The notes: generated by a model from the letters alone, not told the origin. Positions 1 through 7,823 are shown, counted from the first letter of the stretch. The stretch is DNA of 38,772 nucleotides from Acidimicrobiia bacterium (GCA_022822905.1 JAJDYE010000005.1:1-38772), one strand, 5' to 3'. Numbers and translations: made by a program.

Positions 1-81
1 GTGGCCATCGGCCCGCCGCGGCAGCAACGGCTCCACCGCCGCCCACACCGCATCAACCACCTCCGCATCCAGCGCGCGCAT
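1..81 (-). CDS. IS5-family transposase, N-terminal fragment (runs off window)
   Basis: The visible 27 codons start at ATG 81 (an in-frame GTG lies at 93) and include VWAAVEPLLPRR, which resembles the N-terminal DUF4096-type domain of IS5-family transposases. The DDE catalytic part is outside the window. The identical start is seen on the other strand at 38735. Family assignment rests on this short stretch, so the subgroup is not determined. Confidence 0.6.
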   Translation of the reverse strand, partial: MRALDAEVVDAVWAAVEPLLPRRADGH

Positions 82-183
82 AATGACAGACACCTCCACC
101 GAGTCGTCGGTTGTTCCCACCCGACATCAAAGCCGGGAAAACCCGACGACCGGTGGATGGTCACCTACCCGCGCGCCCTCTTA
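1..183 (-). mobile_element. IS5-family insertion sequence, left copy (5' end only)
   Basis: Positions 44-183 are the reverse complement of 38633-38772 with a single mismatch (49 against 38767). The shared sequence stops abruptly at TAAGAGGGCGCG read on the minus strand, so the element's tip lies at about 180-183 and the rest runs out of the window to the left. It contains the start of a transposase gene. The TAA next to the GAGGGCGCG tip is present at both window ends, which would suit a TA-type target as used by part of the IS5 family. The true ends and target duplication cannot be settled because the far ends are outside the window. Confidence 0.8.
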
Positions 184-1479
184 TTCGGGAAGTGTCAGGT
201 TGGATTGGGCCTGACCGCGCTGGCTCATGGCCTGTTCGCATTGGCCCTGATGTCTGGCTGGCGGGTCGTGTGTGCAGTAGTACTCAACGGGTTGTATGTC
301 CAGAACGGTTGCGCTCGCACCGGCTCTTCTACAGGGGTGTATCTGGGGTTCGTGGGGCTGTTTGTGGTTGTCATAGCCGTTGTCGTTGAAGTCGGGCGGG
401 ACTAGCGGGTCAACGATGACCCGGTCTCCAATGGACATGGGGCCGATGTCGCCGTTCCACAGCGTCGCGGCGTCTTCGTCGAAGCGGACCTGGGGGTAGG
501 GCAGATCCAGCCGTACGGCGAGTGGTTGGCCTTCGGGTCCGGTGTACTTCCAGGAGTCGCCCCATAGCGGCGTTTGCTGCGCCGAGGCCGCTATGGGATA
601 CAAGTACGCACACATCAGTGAGTAGTCGTCCTGCCTCGCGGGTTCGATAGTCAGTACCCCTACCAGCTTGGCTACTTCCAACTCCATGTCGGAAAGGTAC
701 GGATGCATGCCCAAAAACGGAGGCGGATCCAACTCTGCAACGGGTGGTGGCTCGCCGGGCTCCCGGCCGGTGGCAGGCGGTTCAGTAACAGGTGCGAGGC
801 CCTGTCGCTCTAACAGCTCTCGCTGATTCCTTGGCCTCGTGTCCTCCACGCACTTTCGATGTTGGTTCTGTTCTGGACCCCATCCCAGTTTGGATAGGTC
901 TCGTGCGCAATACCACTCCACAGACTCCATACCGGACACGATTCCAACCCAGTGGGCGGTACAGACATCCCAGAAGAGATGCATCTCGTCGGGCTCCTTG
1001 CCCTCCACCGTTTGGAAGATTTCGTTTCCGCCTGTGAGAACCCGATCTCCGTGGGCAATAGGGATGTCGCCGCTCCAAAGCGTTTGGGTGTCCTCATCAA
1101 AGCGCACCTTGGGATAGGGCAGCGACAACGCCAATCGCAGTCGCTCGCCGTCGGCCAAAAAGCTGTCCGGGTCGAAGATGAGGTACACGCAAGGCGGCTC
1201 AATGGACACGATCCCCTGCCATTCCTCCAAATGAAACATCATTTGAGGGTGGTATGCGTACATACCCGCGAATGGTGGCCTCGGCCAATCCTTACTTACT
1301 CCCCGGCTGCCGTCTTGTAACCCCATGCCGGACGCTTCAGTCGGTCGATCCGCTCCGCTTGTTTCAGGCTGGGCCGTCGTTGTCCTGGTGACGACCGGCT
1401 GCTCCACACCCGCCTGCGACCCAGGCGAGCACCCCGCAACGACCACGGCCAAACACACCAACACAACCTCCCGCCACAC
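181..1479 (-). CDS. Lipoprotein with internally duplicated domain
   Basis: About 432 residues. I place the start at GTG 1479 because a GGAGAG ribosome-binding site lies just upstream and the first residues form a lipoprotein signal peptide (VWRE, then a hydrophobic stretch ending in VAGC, lipidated Cys17). An in-frame ATG at 1620 overlaps the stop of the upstream protease gene but would add 47 highly charged residues. After a low-complexity Thr/Pro linker, two homologous domains follow, at about residues 68-193 and 252-405. Both contain PPFxGM, a SIEP/TIEP strand, LPYPxVRFDED, TLWxGDI, GDRV and a C-terminal VEWYC/VEYYC. I do not recognise the domain. It is probably anchored on the outer face of the membrane and lies downstream of a secreted protease on the same strand. 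The stop codon falls exactly at the IS boundary (181-183), so the original C-terminus may have been altered by the insertion. Confidence 0.7.
   Translation of the reverse strand: MWREVVLVCLAVVVAGCSPGSQAGVEQPVVTRTTTAQPETSGADRPTEASGMGLQDGSRGVSKDWPRPPFAGMYAYHPQMMFHLEEWQGIVSIEPPCVYLIFDPDSFLADGERLRLALSLPYPKVRFDEDTQTLWSGDIPIAHGDRVLTGGNEIFQTVEGKEPDEMHLFWDVCTAHWVGIVSGMESVEWYCARDLSKLGWGPEQNQHRKCVEDTRPRNQRELLERQGLAPVTEPPATGREPGEPPPVAELDPPPFLGMHPYLSDMELEVAKLVGVLTIEPARQDDYSLMCAYLYPIAASAQQTPLWGDSWKYTGPEGQPLAVRLDLPYPQVRFDEDAATLWNGDIGPMSIGDRVIVDPLVPPDFNDNGYDNHKQPHEPQIHPCRRAGASATVLDIQPVEYYCTHDPPARHQGQCEQAMSQRGQAQSNLTLPE
265..1278 (-). repeat. Intragenic duplication in the lipoprotein (units 901-1278 and 265-726)
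   Basis: The two units encode domains that align over most of their length, with shared blocks PPFxGM, LPYPxVRFDED, TLWxGDI, GDRV and VExYC in the same order. The second unit carries an insertion (about residues 284-312) before the LPYP block. The similarity is clear at protein level but not as a long exact DNA repeat, so the duplication is old. Confidence 0.75.
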
Positions 1480-1609
1480 CAACTCTCCACCACGCGGCAC
1501 CGCAGAATTTGACACGAGTTGTCGTATGTCGCCACTTGACTCTTGCCGTCGTGCCCGCCCCTTGCTGCGGTTCTGGTCCCGCCTAGTCACCTTGAGCTTG
1601 CCGGACCGG

Positions 1610-3106
1610 TCAAGGGGCATTCAGGGTGACCGACTCTGTGAGCACCTCCACGCCAAGAAAGTCCTTGACCTCTCGAATCGCTGAAAAGATCACTCTCTTT
1701 CCACCAGACGTGCAATTATACACGTCAAAGGTGCTTTTGACGATCCCATAGGCTTTCCCGCCGCGATAGACAGGTCCTCCACTATCCCCCACGCAGGCTT
1801 TCAGATATGTACCCCTCATCTCCACGAACACCGAACTGCATGGTGTGCCCGCTCCGCTGGAATCCAAACAAGGATTGGTACCGCTAACCACGTACATATA
1901 AGTAAAGCTTGTATCGGTTACCTTACCACAAGAGAACTTTGTCGAGGCTCCCGTGTGGCATACGAAATCACCTTGCATATCTGCTCGGGCAATGTCCGTG
2001 GTGACTTCGCAGTATGGGTTGGGATAGCTGATAATTTCGCGGCACAAATAATCGTCTTGCACATAGTGCGATCCGCTGGTAGGAGTAGGAATGCGGTTGA
2101 ACTGAGCATCGGCAGTGGCACTGGCCCAACCATATACAAATGGCAAAGACACCCCGCGCATACTAAATGAAGTGGTGTCATTCGGGCCTGGGCCACCGCA
2201 ATGGCCAGCGGTGATGATGCCGTAAATCCCATCGCTGTTTTGCCGGGCTATGAACCCAGAAGTGCATGACGAAGACGACGATGACACTTCCTCGCCGCCG
2301 TGAAAGCTTGTCGTATCAGCAAGACCGCGGCCATCATCCACGGTGAATTCCACACTAATGTGGTCTTGGAGCAGTTCCGCGACTTTGGCCGCGCTCTGGT
2401 CAAAGGACAGTTCAGATACCCAGCCCAGTGGGCCGACCTCGGGAGCCAGCCCTGGATCTATGCCGACGCGAACTGCATTGCCCGCCATGTCAGTACCCAA
2501 AAACGTGACTACTTGGGCTACGCCAGCTTCAAGCCCGCCTTCCTCGGTTTCGCCTGAAGCACCGGGTTCACCGGGCATGCCGGGCGCTGCCTGCGTCCCT
2601 TGACCGGTGTTGCCCACTGCCCCGCTGCTAGCGGAAGATGATTTAGACGCGATGAGATCTTCTGAAAGACCGCGCTGCGCGGCTTGAAGCTCAGTGTAGC
2701 TGTGCTGGGCGCCGGTGCGGATCTCCACGTCGCTGTGAGCATCTGCTACGGCAGCCGCTGCTGTGCTAGCAGACCCATTGCCGGTGAGCAGCACCCAGCC
2801 CCCGAATCTGCCGCGGTGGTCGATATCCCATCCCGCCACCCGCGCCGACTCCAGGCTGCGAATTGATGCCAGAGCCTCTCGAATCGCCTCGATGCGCCCT
2901 AAGCGACGTATGGCTTCAGCCTGTGACACCGAGTACTCCAACGCATACGACTCCACAACCATATCCACCGATTCCACAGCCGGGCTTCGTCCAATCGGTT
3001 CAGACGGCTTGTCTCTGTCCTCATACACCGTACCCGCGATTGTCGCACCAAATGCGAACAGTCCGACCGCGCAGAGCAAAACACCCTGACACTTCTTCCA
3101 CCTCAT
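1610..3106 (-). CDS. Secreted streptogrisin/trypsin-like serine protease with prodomain
   Basis: 498 residues from ATG 3106, chosen because a near-perfect AGGAGGTG ribosome-binding site (3111-3118) precedes it and a signal peptide follows at once (residues 1-26: MRWKKCQ, then a hydrophobic core). Residues about 45-155 are an Ala/Glu-rich helical segment like the prodomain of actinobacterial S1 proteases. A Gly/Ser/Pro-rich linker follows, then a chymotrypsin-fold domain. The catalytic triad is visible: His302 in TAGHC, Asp333 in TADAQF and Ser442 in GDSGGP. Several Cys residues in the catalytic domain suggest disulfides and an extracellular location. A polyserine run precedes the mature domain. 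The lipoprotein gene lies 130 bp downstream on the same strand and could encode a partner or substrate; that link is inference. Specificity cannot be read from the sequence. Confidence 0.85.
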   Translation of the reverse strand: MRWKKCQGVLLCAVGLFAFGATIAGTVYEDRDKPSEPIGRSPAVESVDMVVESYALEYSVSQAEAIRRLGRIEAIREALASIRSLESARVAGWDIDHRGRFGGWVLLTGNGSASTAAAAVADAHSDVEIRTGAQHSYTELQAAQRGLSEDLIASKSSSASSGAVGNTGQGTQAAPGMPGEPGASGETEEGGLEAGVAQVVTFLGTDMAGNAVRVGIDPGLAPEVGPLGWVSELSFDQSAAKVAELLQDHISVEFTVDDGRGLADTTSFHGGEEVSSSSSSCTSGFIARQNSDGIYGIITAGHCGGPGPNDTTSFSMRGVSLPFVYGWASATADAQFNRIPTPTSGSHYVQDDYLCREIISYPNPYCEVTTDIARADMQGDFVCHTGASTKFSCGKVTDTSFTYMYVVSGTNPCLDSSGAGTPCSSVFVEMRGTYLKACVGDSGGPVYRGGKAYGIVKSTFDVYNCTSGGKRVIFSAIREVKDFLGVEVLTESVTLNAP

Positions 3107-3110
3107 CTCG

Positions 3111-3118
3111 CACCTCCT
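3111..3118 (-). promoter_or_regulatory. Strong ribosome-binding site of the protease gene
   Basis: AGGAGGTG on the minus strand, 4 nt before ATG 3106. It decides the start against an in-frame ATG at 3364, which lacks a comparable site and would put 86 residues in front of the signal peptide. Confidence 0.75.
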
Positions 3119-3208
3119 GTTTCGAGTTCGTGAACGCATCTCATAGTTCGGCTCCGTTACGTCTTCAAACAAACGTAGGTCTGCTTCATCGGCGCTGCAA
3201 TCAAAACG

Positions 3209-3248
3209 AGTGTCAAAACATGACAAGTTTTTGTCATGTTTTGACACT
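3209..3248. promoter_or_regulatory. 18-bp perfect inverted repeat, candidate double operator
   Basis: Arms 3209-3226 and 3231-3248 are perfectly complementary around a 4-nt GTTT centre. Each arm contains a smaller palindrome, TGTCA-N5-TGACA (3211-3225 and 3232-3246), so the site looks like two adjacent copies of a dyad operator. It is unusually AT-rich for this genome. On the plus strand a TTGACA box (3248-3253) abuts it, 17 bp before a weak TAAACG. It lies about 100 bp upstream of the protease start on the minus strand and 46 bp before the antitoxin remnant on the plus strand. As RNA it would also form a strong hairpin, so an attenuator or bidirectional terminator is the alternative. Confidence 0.6.
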
Positions 3249-3293
3249 TGACACTGCCAGAACGGGCGTGTAAACGGCGGCTGTCTTACTTGT

Positions 3294-3494
3294 GTGGACA
3301 GAGAGCGGCGGCGTGACTGGATTCTGGTGACCCGCACTGGCCACCCTTCGTTCATGATGGTCAACTGCGACTATCTCGAATCCCCAGAGGGGACCCTTGA
3401 CATCATGAAGGATCCTGAGCTGGTGGCCTCGCTTCATAGATCTCGGGCCGAAGCTGAAGCGGGCCTGCGCCGCTCCGCGCGATTGTTTGGGTAG
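3294..3494 (+). pseudogene. Phd/YefM-type antitoxin remnant
   Basis: 66 codons from GTG 3294. The segment WILVTRTGHPSFMMVN followed by an acidic region with TLDIMKDPELVASL matches the central and C-terminal part of Phd/YefM antitoxins (normally RxVITRxGxPxAVLVS, then an ETLEILxDPE helix). The usual N-terminal DNA-binding part with its SEARxxL helix is absent. The frame stays open upstream only to a stop at 3249-3251, and the extra codons do not restore that part. No RelE/Doc-type toxin gene lies next to it. It is most likely a decayed half of a toxin-antitoxin system. A functional short antitoxin is possible but less likely. Confidence 0.5.
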
Positions 3495-3497
3495 CAG

Positions 3498-3854
3498 CTA
3501 GCCGGGCTGGCGGAGGATGGTTCCGGGCTCTATGCCGGAGTCGGGGCCGATGCCGTCGAGTTTGAGGGCCATGAGCATGTGGAACTCGTCCTCGTTCTGC
3601 ACGGTGTGGTCGATGGAGGCAACCGATGTGGAGACTGCCTGATCGCCGACGTCAACCACAAGGGCATCGCCCACTTGGACCCGGCCCGCGGTGGCCCGGC
3701 CGATTACGAAGAAATCGTCGGCTGACATGGCCTCGGTGCGCACCACCTCAAGTTGGAACAACTCTTTGCTGCGGCGCCACCGCTTGAAGAACGTCCGCCA
3801 GTTGCGGGGCTGGTCGTCCCACTCCCCCTCCACGATGCCCGGCGAGTTGCTCAC
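3498..3854 (-). CDS. Small protein resembling elongation factor Tu domain II
   Basis: 118 residues from GTG 3854. The C-terminal half (from about residue 43) has the beta-barrel signature of translation-factor domain II: DDFFVIGRATAGRVQVGDAL, then a V-x-x-ID turn, and a final GIEPGTILRQPG like the VERGQVLxKPG end of EF-Tu domain II. There is no GTPase domain, so it is not an elongation factor. The N-terminal part contains a Trp/Arg-rich helix. The start is supported by a TANNNT box (TAGTTT, 3862-3867) 7 nt before the GTG, the leaderless pattern seen elsewhere here. It is head to head with the amidohydrolase gene, only 18 bp apart. Function unknown. Confidence 0.55.
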   Translation of the reverse strand: MSNSPGIVEGEWDDQPRNWRTFFKRWRRSKELFQLEVVRTEAMSADDFFVIGRATAGRVQVGDALVVDVGDQAVSTSVASIDHTVQNEDEFHMLMALKLDGIGPDSGIEPGTILRQPG

Positions 3855-3872
3855 AATTGGCAAACTAGTGCA
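3855..3872. promoter_or_regulatory. 18-bp divergent intergenic region with overlapping promoters
   Basis: The GTG of the EF-Tu-like gene (3854, minus) and the ATG of the amidohydrolase (3873, plus) are separated by only 18 bp. TAGTTT on the minus strand (3862-3867) and CAAACT on the plus strand (3861-3866) could serve as overlapping -10 boxes for leaderless transcripts in both directions. Confidence 0.35.
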
Positions 3873-5078
3873 ATGAGTGACCGCTACACCATCATCTCGG
3901 CGGACTGCCACGCCGGCGCCAACCACGAGACCTACCGCGGATTTCTCGAGTCGAAGTACCACGACGATTTCGACGCCTGGCGGGAGAAGTACCGCAACCC
4001 ATTCCGCGACCTCCAAGACGGGGGCCGGGTGCGCAACTGGGACAACGAGCGCCGTCTAAGCGATCTGTACGCCGACGGGCAGGTGGGCGAGGTGGTGTTC
4101 CCCAACACCGTGCCCCCATTCTTCCCCAGCTTCATCCTGTTCGCCCGCCCGCCCCGAGCCGATCAGCTTGAACACCGCTTGGCCGGGATCCGGGCCCACA
4201 ACCGCTGGCTGGCCGACTGGTGCGCCCAGTACCCCGATCAGCGGGCCGGGATCGGGCAGACCTTCTTGAACGACGTGGACGAAGCCATCAAGGACGTGGA
4301 GTTCATCGCCGCCAACAACCTGCGCGGCGGCGTGCTCATCTCGGCCATCCCGCCCGACTGCAAAGACCTTTCCCCCCTCTACGACCCGGCGTACGACCCG
4401 TTCTGGGCCGCCTGCGAGGACTTAGGCGTGATCGTCAACAGCCACGGCGGCACCGGCGTGCCCAACTACGGCAAGTACTCGGTGTCCGATCTGCTGTTCA
4501 TCACCGAGGTGAGCTTCTACTCCCACCGCCCCTTCTACCAACTGCTGCTGTCGGGGGTGTTCGAGCGCTTTCCCAAGCTCAAGTTCGTGATGACCGAGCA
4601 GGGCTGCGCCTGGCTGGTAGGCGCCTTAGCCCACATGGACGAGACCCTGGCCAAGATCCGCGACACCGGCCGCATGGGCGAGATGCGCTACGACGAGAGC
4701 CACATCCTGCCCAAGAGCGCAACCGAGTACTTCCAGCAGAACTGCTGGGTGGGAATAAGCCAACCGGGCCACGATGACGCCGCCGCCCGCGAAGTGCTGG
4801 GCGTGAACAAGGTGATGTGGGGCTCCGACTATCCCCACAACGAGGGAACCGGCCCCTTTACCCGCGAGCACCTGCGCCAGGTGTTCTGCGACACCGACCC
4901 AGTGGAACTCCAGCAGATTCTGGCCTGCAACGCCGCCGACCTCTACGGATTCGACCTCGACGCCCTGGCCCCACTGGCCGCCCAGCATGGCCCAACCCAC
5001 AACGAGATCGCTGTCCCCCTAGGCGAGCTCCCCGCTGAACCCAACGAAGCGCTGCTCAAGAACGTCATCGCCGCCTGA
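3873..5078 (+). CDS. Amidohydrolase family protein (metal-dependent TIM barrel)
   Basis: 401 residues. It belongs to the amidohydrolase-2 type (PF04909-like) of metal-dependent hydrolases and decarboxylases. Visible motifs are an N-terminal DCH metal site (residues 11-13), NSHGG in the middle, the MTEQG strand, and the C-terminal GSDYPHNEG with the catalytic Asp. The start at ATG 3873 is fixed by the conserved beta-1 strand YTIISADCH directly after it; the reading frame stays open upstream but that part is not conserved. The substrate is unknown. A second, diverged amidohydrolase lies at 7824-8984, and both resemble enzymes often encoded near acyl-CoA catabolism genes in actinomycetes. It is transcribed divergently from the EF-Tu-like protein and is followed by the sigma factor gene after 114 bp. 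Confidence 0.85.
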   Translation: MSDRYTIISADCHAGANHETYRGFLESKYHDDFDAWREKYRNPFRDLQDGGRVRNWDNERRLSDLYADGQVGEVVFPNTVPPFFPSFILFARPPRADQLEHRLAGIRAHNRWLADWCAQYPDQRAGIGQTFLNDVDEAIKDVEFIAANNLRGGVLISAIPPDCKDLSPLYDPAYDPFWAACEDLGVIVNSHGGTGVPNYGKYSVSDLLFITEVSFYSHRPFYQLLLSGVFERFPKLKFVMTEQGCAWLVGALAHMDETLAKIRDTGRMGEMRYDESHILPKSATEYFQQNCWVGISQPGHDDAAAREVLGVNKVMWGSDYPHNEGTGPFTREHLRQVFCDTDPVELQQILACNAADLYGFDLDALAPLAAQHGPTHNEIAVPLGELPAEPNEALLKNVIAA

Positions 5079-5192
5079 CAGGACTGGTTGACAGCAGAGT
5101 TAGCCGCATTGGCCTGATTCGCTCGCGTCCTTCGGCAAGCCCAAGAGAGCCAAGGGGAACCAAAGACCATCACTGGGCGTCGTTGCCAAGTG

Positions 5193-5726
5193 ATGAAGAC
5201 TATCCCTTGGATGGCTTCGGGAGTTTCAGAGGGCAACCAGCCGATTTGGCATGGGCCCACGACAACTGGCGAGATTCCGCGGCTGACGAGCTTCGACGAC
5301 CTGTACCGAGACGAATACGGGCCGATGGTGCGCCTCGCCCGAGGGTTGGTGGATGTGCAGGAAATCGCAGAAGAGATCGTCCAGGACGCCTTCGCCAGGG
5401 TGTACGAGCGCTGGAGCCGGCTCGACCACCCCGGTGGCTATCTGCGCACCGCGGTGGTAAACGGCGCCCGCAGCGAGCTGAGAAAGCGAGAAGTGAGGAG
5501 GCGGATTGGCCTTCGGCCGTTCGTTCCCCCCCAGCCTGAGGATCAGGACTACCTGCTGGATGCCCTCGACCAACTCTCACCCCGTCAGAAGACCGTCCTT
5601 GTCTTGAAATTCTACGCCGATATGACCGAAAAAGAGATCGCCCAAGCCATGGGAGTGCGGCCGGGCACGGTCAAAAGCGCCACCGCCCGGGGATTGGCCG
5701 AACTGCGAAAGGTGGTCGAGCAATGA
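5193..5726 (+). CDS. ECF-type RNA polymerase sigma factor
   Basis: 177 residues from ATG 5193 (a GTG directly precedes it at 5190). Region 2 lies at about residues 33-97, with DLYRDEYGPMVRLARGL, EEIVQDAF and the promoter-melting segment around WSRLDHPGGYLRTAVVN. Region 4 lies at about 120-172, with LSPRQKTVLVLKF and the helix-turn-helix MTEKEIAQAMGVRPGTVKS. This order and spacing match the SigE/SigM-like ECF group common in actinomycetes. Its stop overlaps the start of the next gene (ATGA), the usual arrangement for an ECF sigma factor and its membrane regulator. An N-terminal extension of about 25 residues before region 2 is not conserved, so a downstream start cannot be excluded. Confidence 0.9.
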   Translation: MKTIPWMASGVSEGNQPIWHGPTTTGEIPRLTSFDDLYRDEYGPMVRLARGLVDVQEIAEEIVQDAFARVYERWSRLDHPGGYLRTAVVNGARSELRKREVRRRIGLRPFVPPQPEDQDYLLDALDQLSPRQKTVLVLKFYADMTEKEIAQAMGVRPGTVKSATARGLAELRKVVEQ

Positions 5727-7693
5727 ACGACGAGCGCCGCAACCCTGAGAACCCGACCGCCGCCGACGATCAGGCCCTCGGCGAGGCCTTGGGCTCCGCC
5801 ATCCGAGGACGTGTCGATGCCCCGGCCGCCCGGCCGCCGGTGTCATCGATCGCCGAGCGGGCCGCCGCCCGGGCCAAGGCCCGCAACACACGGAGGACGG
5901 TTGTGGGCATCGCCGCTTCGGTTGCCCTGGTAGCTGGCGGAATTGCCGCCTGGAATGCCTTGGAGGATGATCAACCCACCCAGGTCATCGTGGTCGATGA
6001 TCCCACTGCCTCCCCTGTGCCCGAGCCGAGTGCAGAACCGACCCCGACACCAGCCTCGGAAACTCCGAATGAGCGAGAAGACGCGCCCCAGACTGATCCT
6101 GAGGTTGGCTCCGAACCCAAAACGCCGGAGAGCCTGTCCACCATCCCAGCGGTCGCCTGGACAGAGTTCGAGCCAGCCCAGGTTTTCGGTGCGGGCTTGC
6201 CCGACGCCCACCACATTTTGTCTGTAGGTGACGGTCGGATGCTGGCCCAGGCCTACGGACCCGACGGCAACCAGGTCATGGTGACTGAGAACGGCCGCGA
6301 CTGGACGATGGTTCCCATGCCAGCAGACTTCACACCCGAGAGATTCGACATCGCTGGGGATCGCTGGCTGGTAACTGGTTCGAGATTCAACGAAACCAGC
6401 TTCGAGACCCAGGCATTCTTCTCTGACGACCGAGGAGCCACGTGGACTGATCTAGCCCTCGACATTGTTGACCCCGACGAGACCTCCCGTGTCGAAGCCG
6501 CAGCGGTGTCCGGGCAGAACATGGTGCTGGCGGTCGAGGGCCGCGTCCACGTCGACATCGCCGCGGTAATCGTGGCTCGTGGCCTGGTGCCCGACAAAGA
6601 GTCGATAAGGGGCTGGATGGGCGTGGAAGGCAACACGGTGAGCTTTACTCGAGACGAGTCGTCGCCGCCCGAGTCGTTTGAGCTGACCGCCCAGGAGGAG
6701 GATTTCCTGTACGGGGGCGATCGGAGCTTTATCCGCATCTTCCACAGCGACGGCGGAACTGCGGAACTCGTGGCCGAATATTTGGGCTGGGATGTTGCCG
6801 GTTACGGCGCGACCAATGGCTTCCACCTTTTGATGCTGGCCGACGAGGGGGCGCTGGAACTCACATCCCCGGATGGCCGCCAGTGGAGCCAATCTCCTTT
6901 GTCCACTGGTGATGGATCTCCCGTCGACCGCCTCTCCAACTACTACGGGTCAACCAATGAGACGGTCTGGACTTCGGGTGGAGCAGCAGGCGAGTACCGA
7001 GTCGAGCGTCTCAATGGCGTGTACACCACCCCCCTGGCCGCTGAGCTTCCGGAAGGCATTGCCCATGTGAATCGTTTCTCGGTCGGCCCTTCGGGCATCG
7101 CCATGGTGGCGGTGCCCGGAAGCTTCCCCGACGCTGACCTCGAGTTGAACTTGCGGGTCGCCAAAGACGGCTATGAGCTGCGCTACGCCGAGCCCGAGGG
7201 CGGCTTCACCCTGTGGGACTTGACCGAGGACGCAGCCGTCTACGTGTTCGATGCCGAGGGCGAGCAGAGCAACATGCTCCCTGAGGGCATCCGGGTTGTG
7301 GAGGACGGCGACGGCGCTCCCGAACTGCTGGTCTTTGAGGATCCGGATACCGGCGAACATCTTGTGTCGTTCACCAGGGAAGAACTGGAATCTTGGGCGA
7401 ACGCTGAGAGCTTCTTGGCCGCCCCGGACATCAGACCCCAGCGGGTTGAAGCGTGGGTGGGATGGTCGGCCGACGGCACCAACTGGGTGTGGCAGACCCT
7501 TTCCGAAGCCTTTGGCCTGACTGGCCTTTCCGATATTGAGAAAGAGCTCACCAACGTGGAACTGGCCGTGGGCCGCGACTTCGTGATCGCCCGTGTCCAG
7601 CCCAACCAAGTCGATCCCTCAGATACCCCCGGCGACGACAGCCTCATGGTCACCGGCGAACCCGCCCGCTGGTTCATCGCCACCTTGCAGTGA
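5723..7693 (+). CDS. Single-pass membrane protein with extracytoplasmic beta-propeller, probable anti-sigma factor or sensor
   Basis: 656 residues, translationally coupled to the sigma factor gene (ATGA overlap). The N-terminal 58 residues are charged and cytoplasmic, followed by one membrane helix (about residues 59-80). An acidic Pro/Thr/Glu linker (about 82-140) precedes a large outer domain. That domain has repeated strands such as MVTENGRDWTMV, FFSDDRGATWTDL and SPDGRQW, typical of BNR/sialidase-like or WD-type propellers. The cytoplasmic part lacks an obvious zinc-binding ZAS motif, so the anti-sigma role is inferred from gene order and topology. A large propeller in this position could sense an extracellular ligand. 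A strong hairpin terminator follows at 7740-7772. Confidence 0.7.
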   Translation: MNDERRNPENPTAADDQALGEALGSAIRGRVDAPAARPPVSSIAERAAARAKARNTRRTVVGIAASVALVAGGIAAWNALEDDQPTQVIVVDDPTASPVPEPSAEPTPTPASETPNEREDAPQTDPEVGSEPKTPESLSTIPAVAWTEFEPAQVFGAGLPDAHHILSVGDGRMLAQAYGPDGNQVMVTENGRDWTMVPMPADFTPERFDIAGDRWLVTGSRFNETSFETQAFFSDDRGATWTDLALDIVDPDETSRVEAAAVSGQNMVLAVEGRVHVDIAAVIVARGLVPDKESIRGWMGVEGNTVSFTRDESSPPESFELTAQEEDFLYGGDRSFIRIFHSDGGTAELVAEYLGWDVAGYGATNGFHLLMLADEGALELTSPDGRQWSQSPLSTGDGSPVDRLSNYYGSTNETVWTSGGAAGEYRVERLNGVYTTPLAAELPEGIAHVNRFSVGPSGIAMVAVPGSFPDADLELNLRVAKDGYELRYAEPEGGFTLWDLTEDAAVYVFDAEGEQSNMLPEGIRVVEDGDGAPELLVFEDPDTGEHLVSFTREELESWANAESFLAAPDIRPQRVEAWVGWSADGTNWVWQTLSEAFGLTGLSDIEKELTNVELAVGRDFVIARVQPNQVDPSDTPGDDSLMVTGEPARWFIATLQ

Positions 7694-7739
7694 CGACGAA
7701 CTCGTCCTCCACCTCAAACAGGACGGTGGAACTGCTGTA

Positions 7740-7772
7740 GGCGGTTGGTGCGTCCCCTCCGCACCAACCGCC
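7740..7772 (+). terminator. Perfect 13-bp hairpin, intrinsic terminator
   Basis: Arms GGCGGTTGGTGCG (7740-7752) and its exact complement (7760-7772) enclose a 7-nt loop. There is no U-tract, which is common for actinobacterial terminators. It lies 46 bp after the stop of the propeller protein gene and 51 bp before the next start, and so separates the sigma operon from the amidohydrolase. Confidence 0.75.
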
Positions 7773-7811
7773 CGCAGCGCCGCTCGCAAGCCCCGCTGGC
7801 TGGCCGCCACT

Positions 7812-7817
7812 TAGACT
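7812..7817 (+). promoter_or_regulatory. -10 box TAGACT of a leaderless-type start
   Basis: TAGACT ends 6 nt before ATG 7824, so the transcript would begin at or near the start codon. There is no ribosome-binding site. The same box and spacing precede the HNH gene at 21357, and TAGTAT with the same spacing precedes 26505. Confidence 0.5.
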
Positions 7818-7823
7818 CGGCGC

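Noticed and set aside
5091..5096. TTGACA as a -35 box for the sigma factor gene
   Set aside because: No acceptable -10 box lies 16-18 bp downstream, and the match alone is common.
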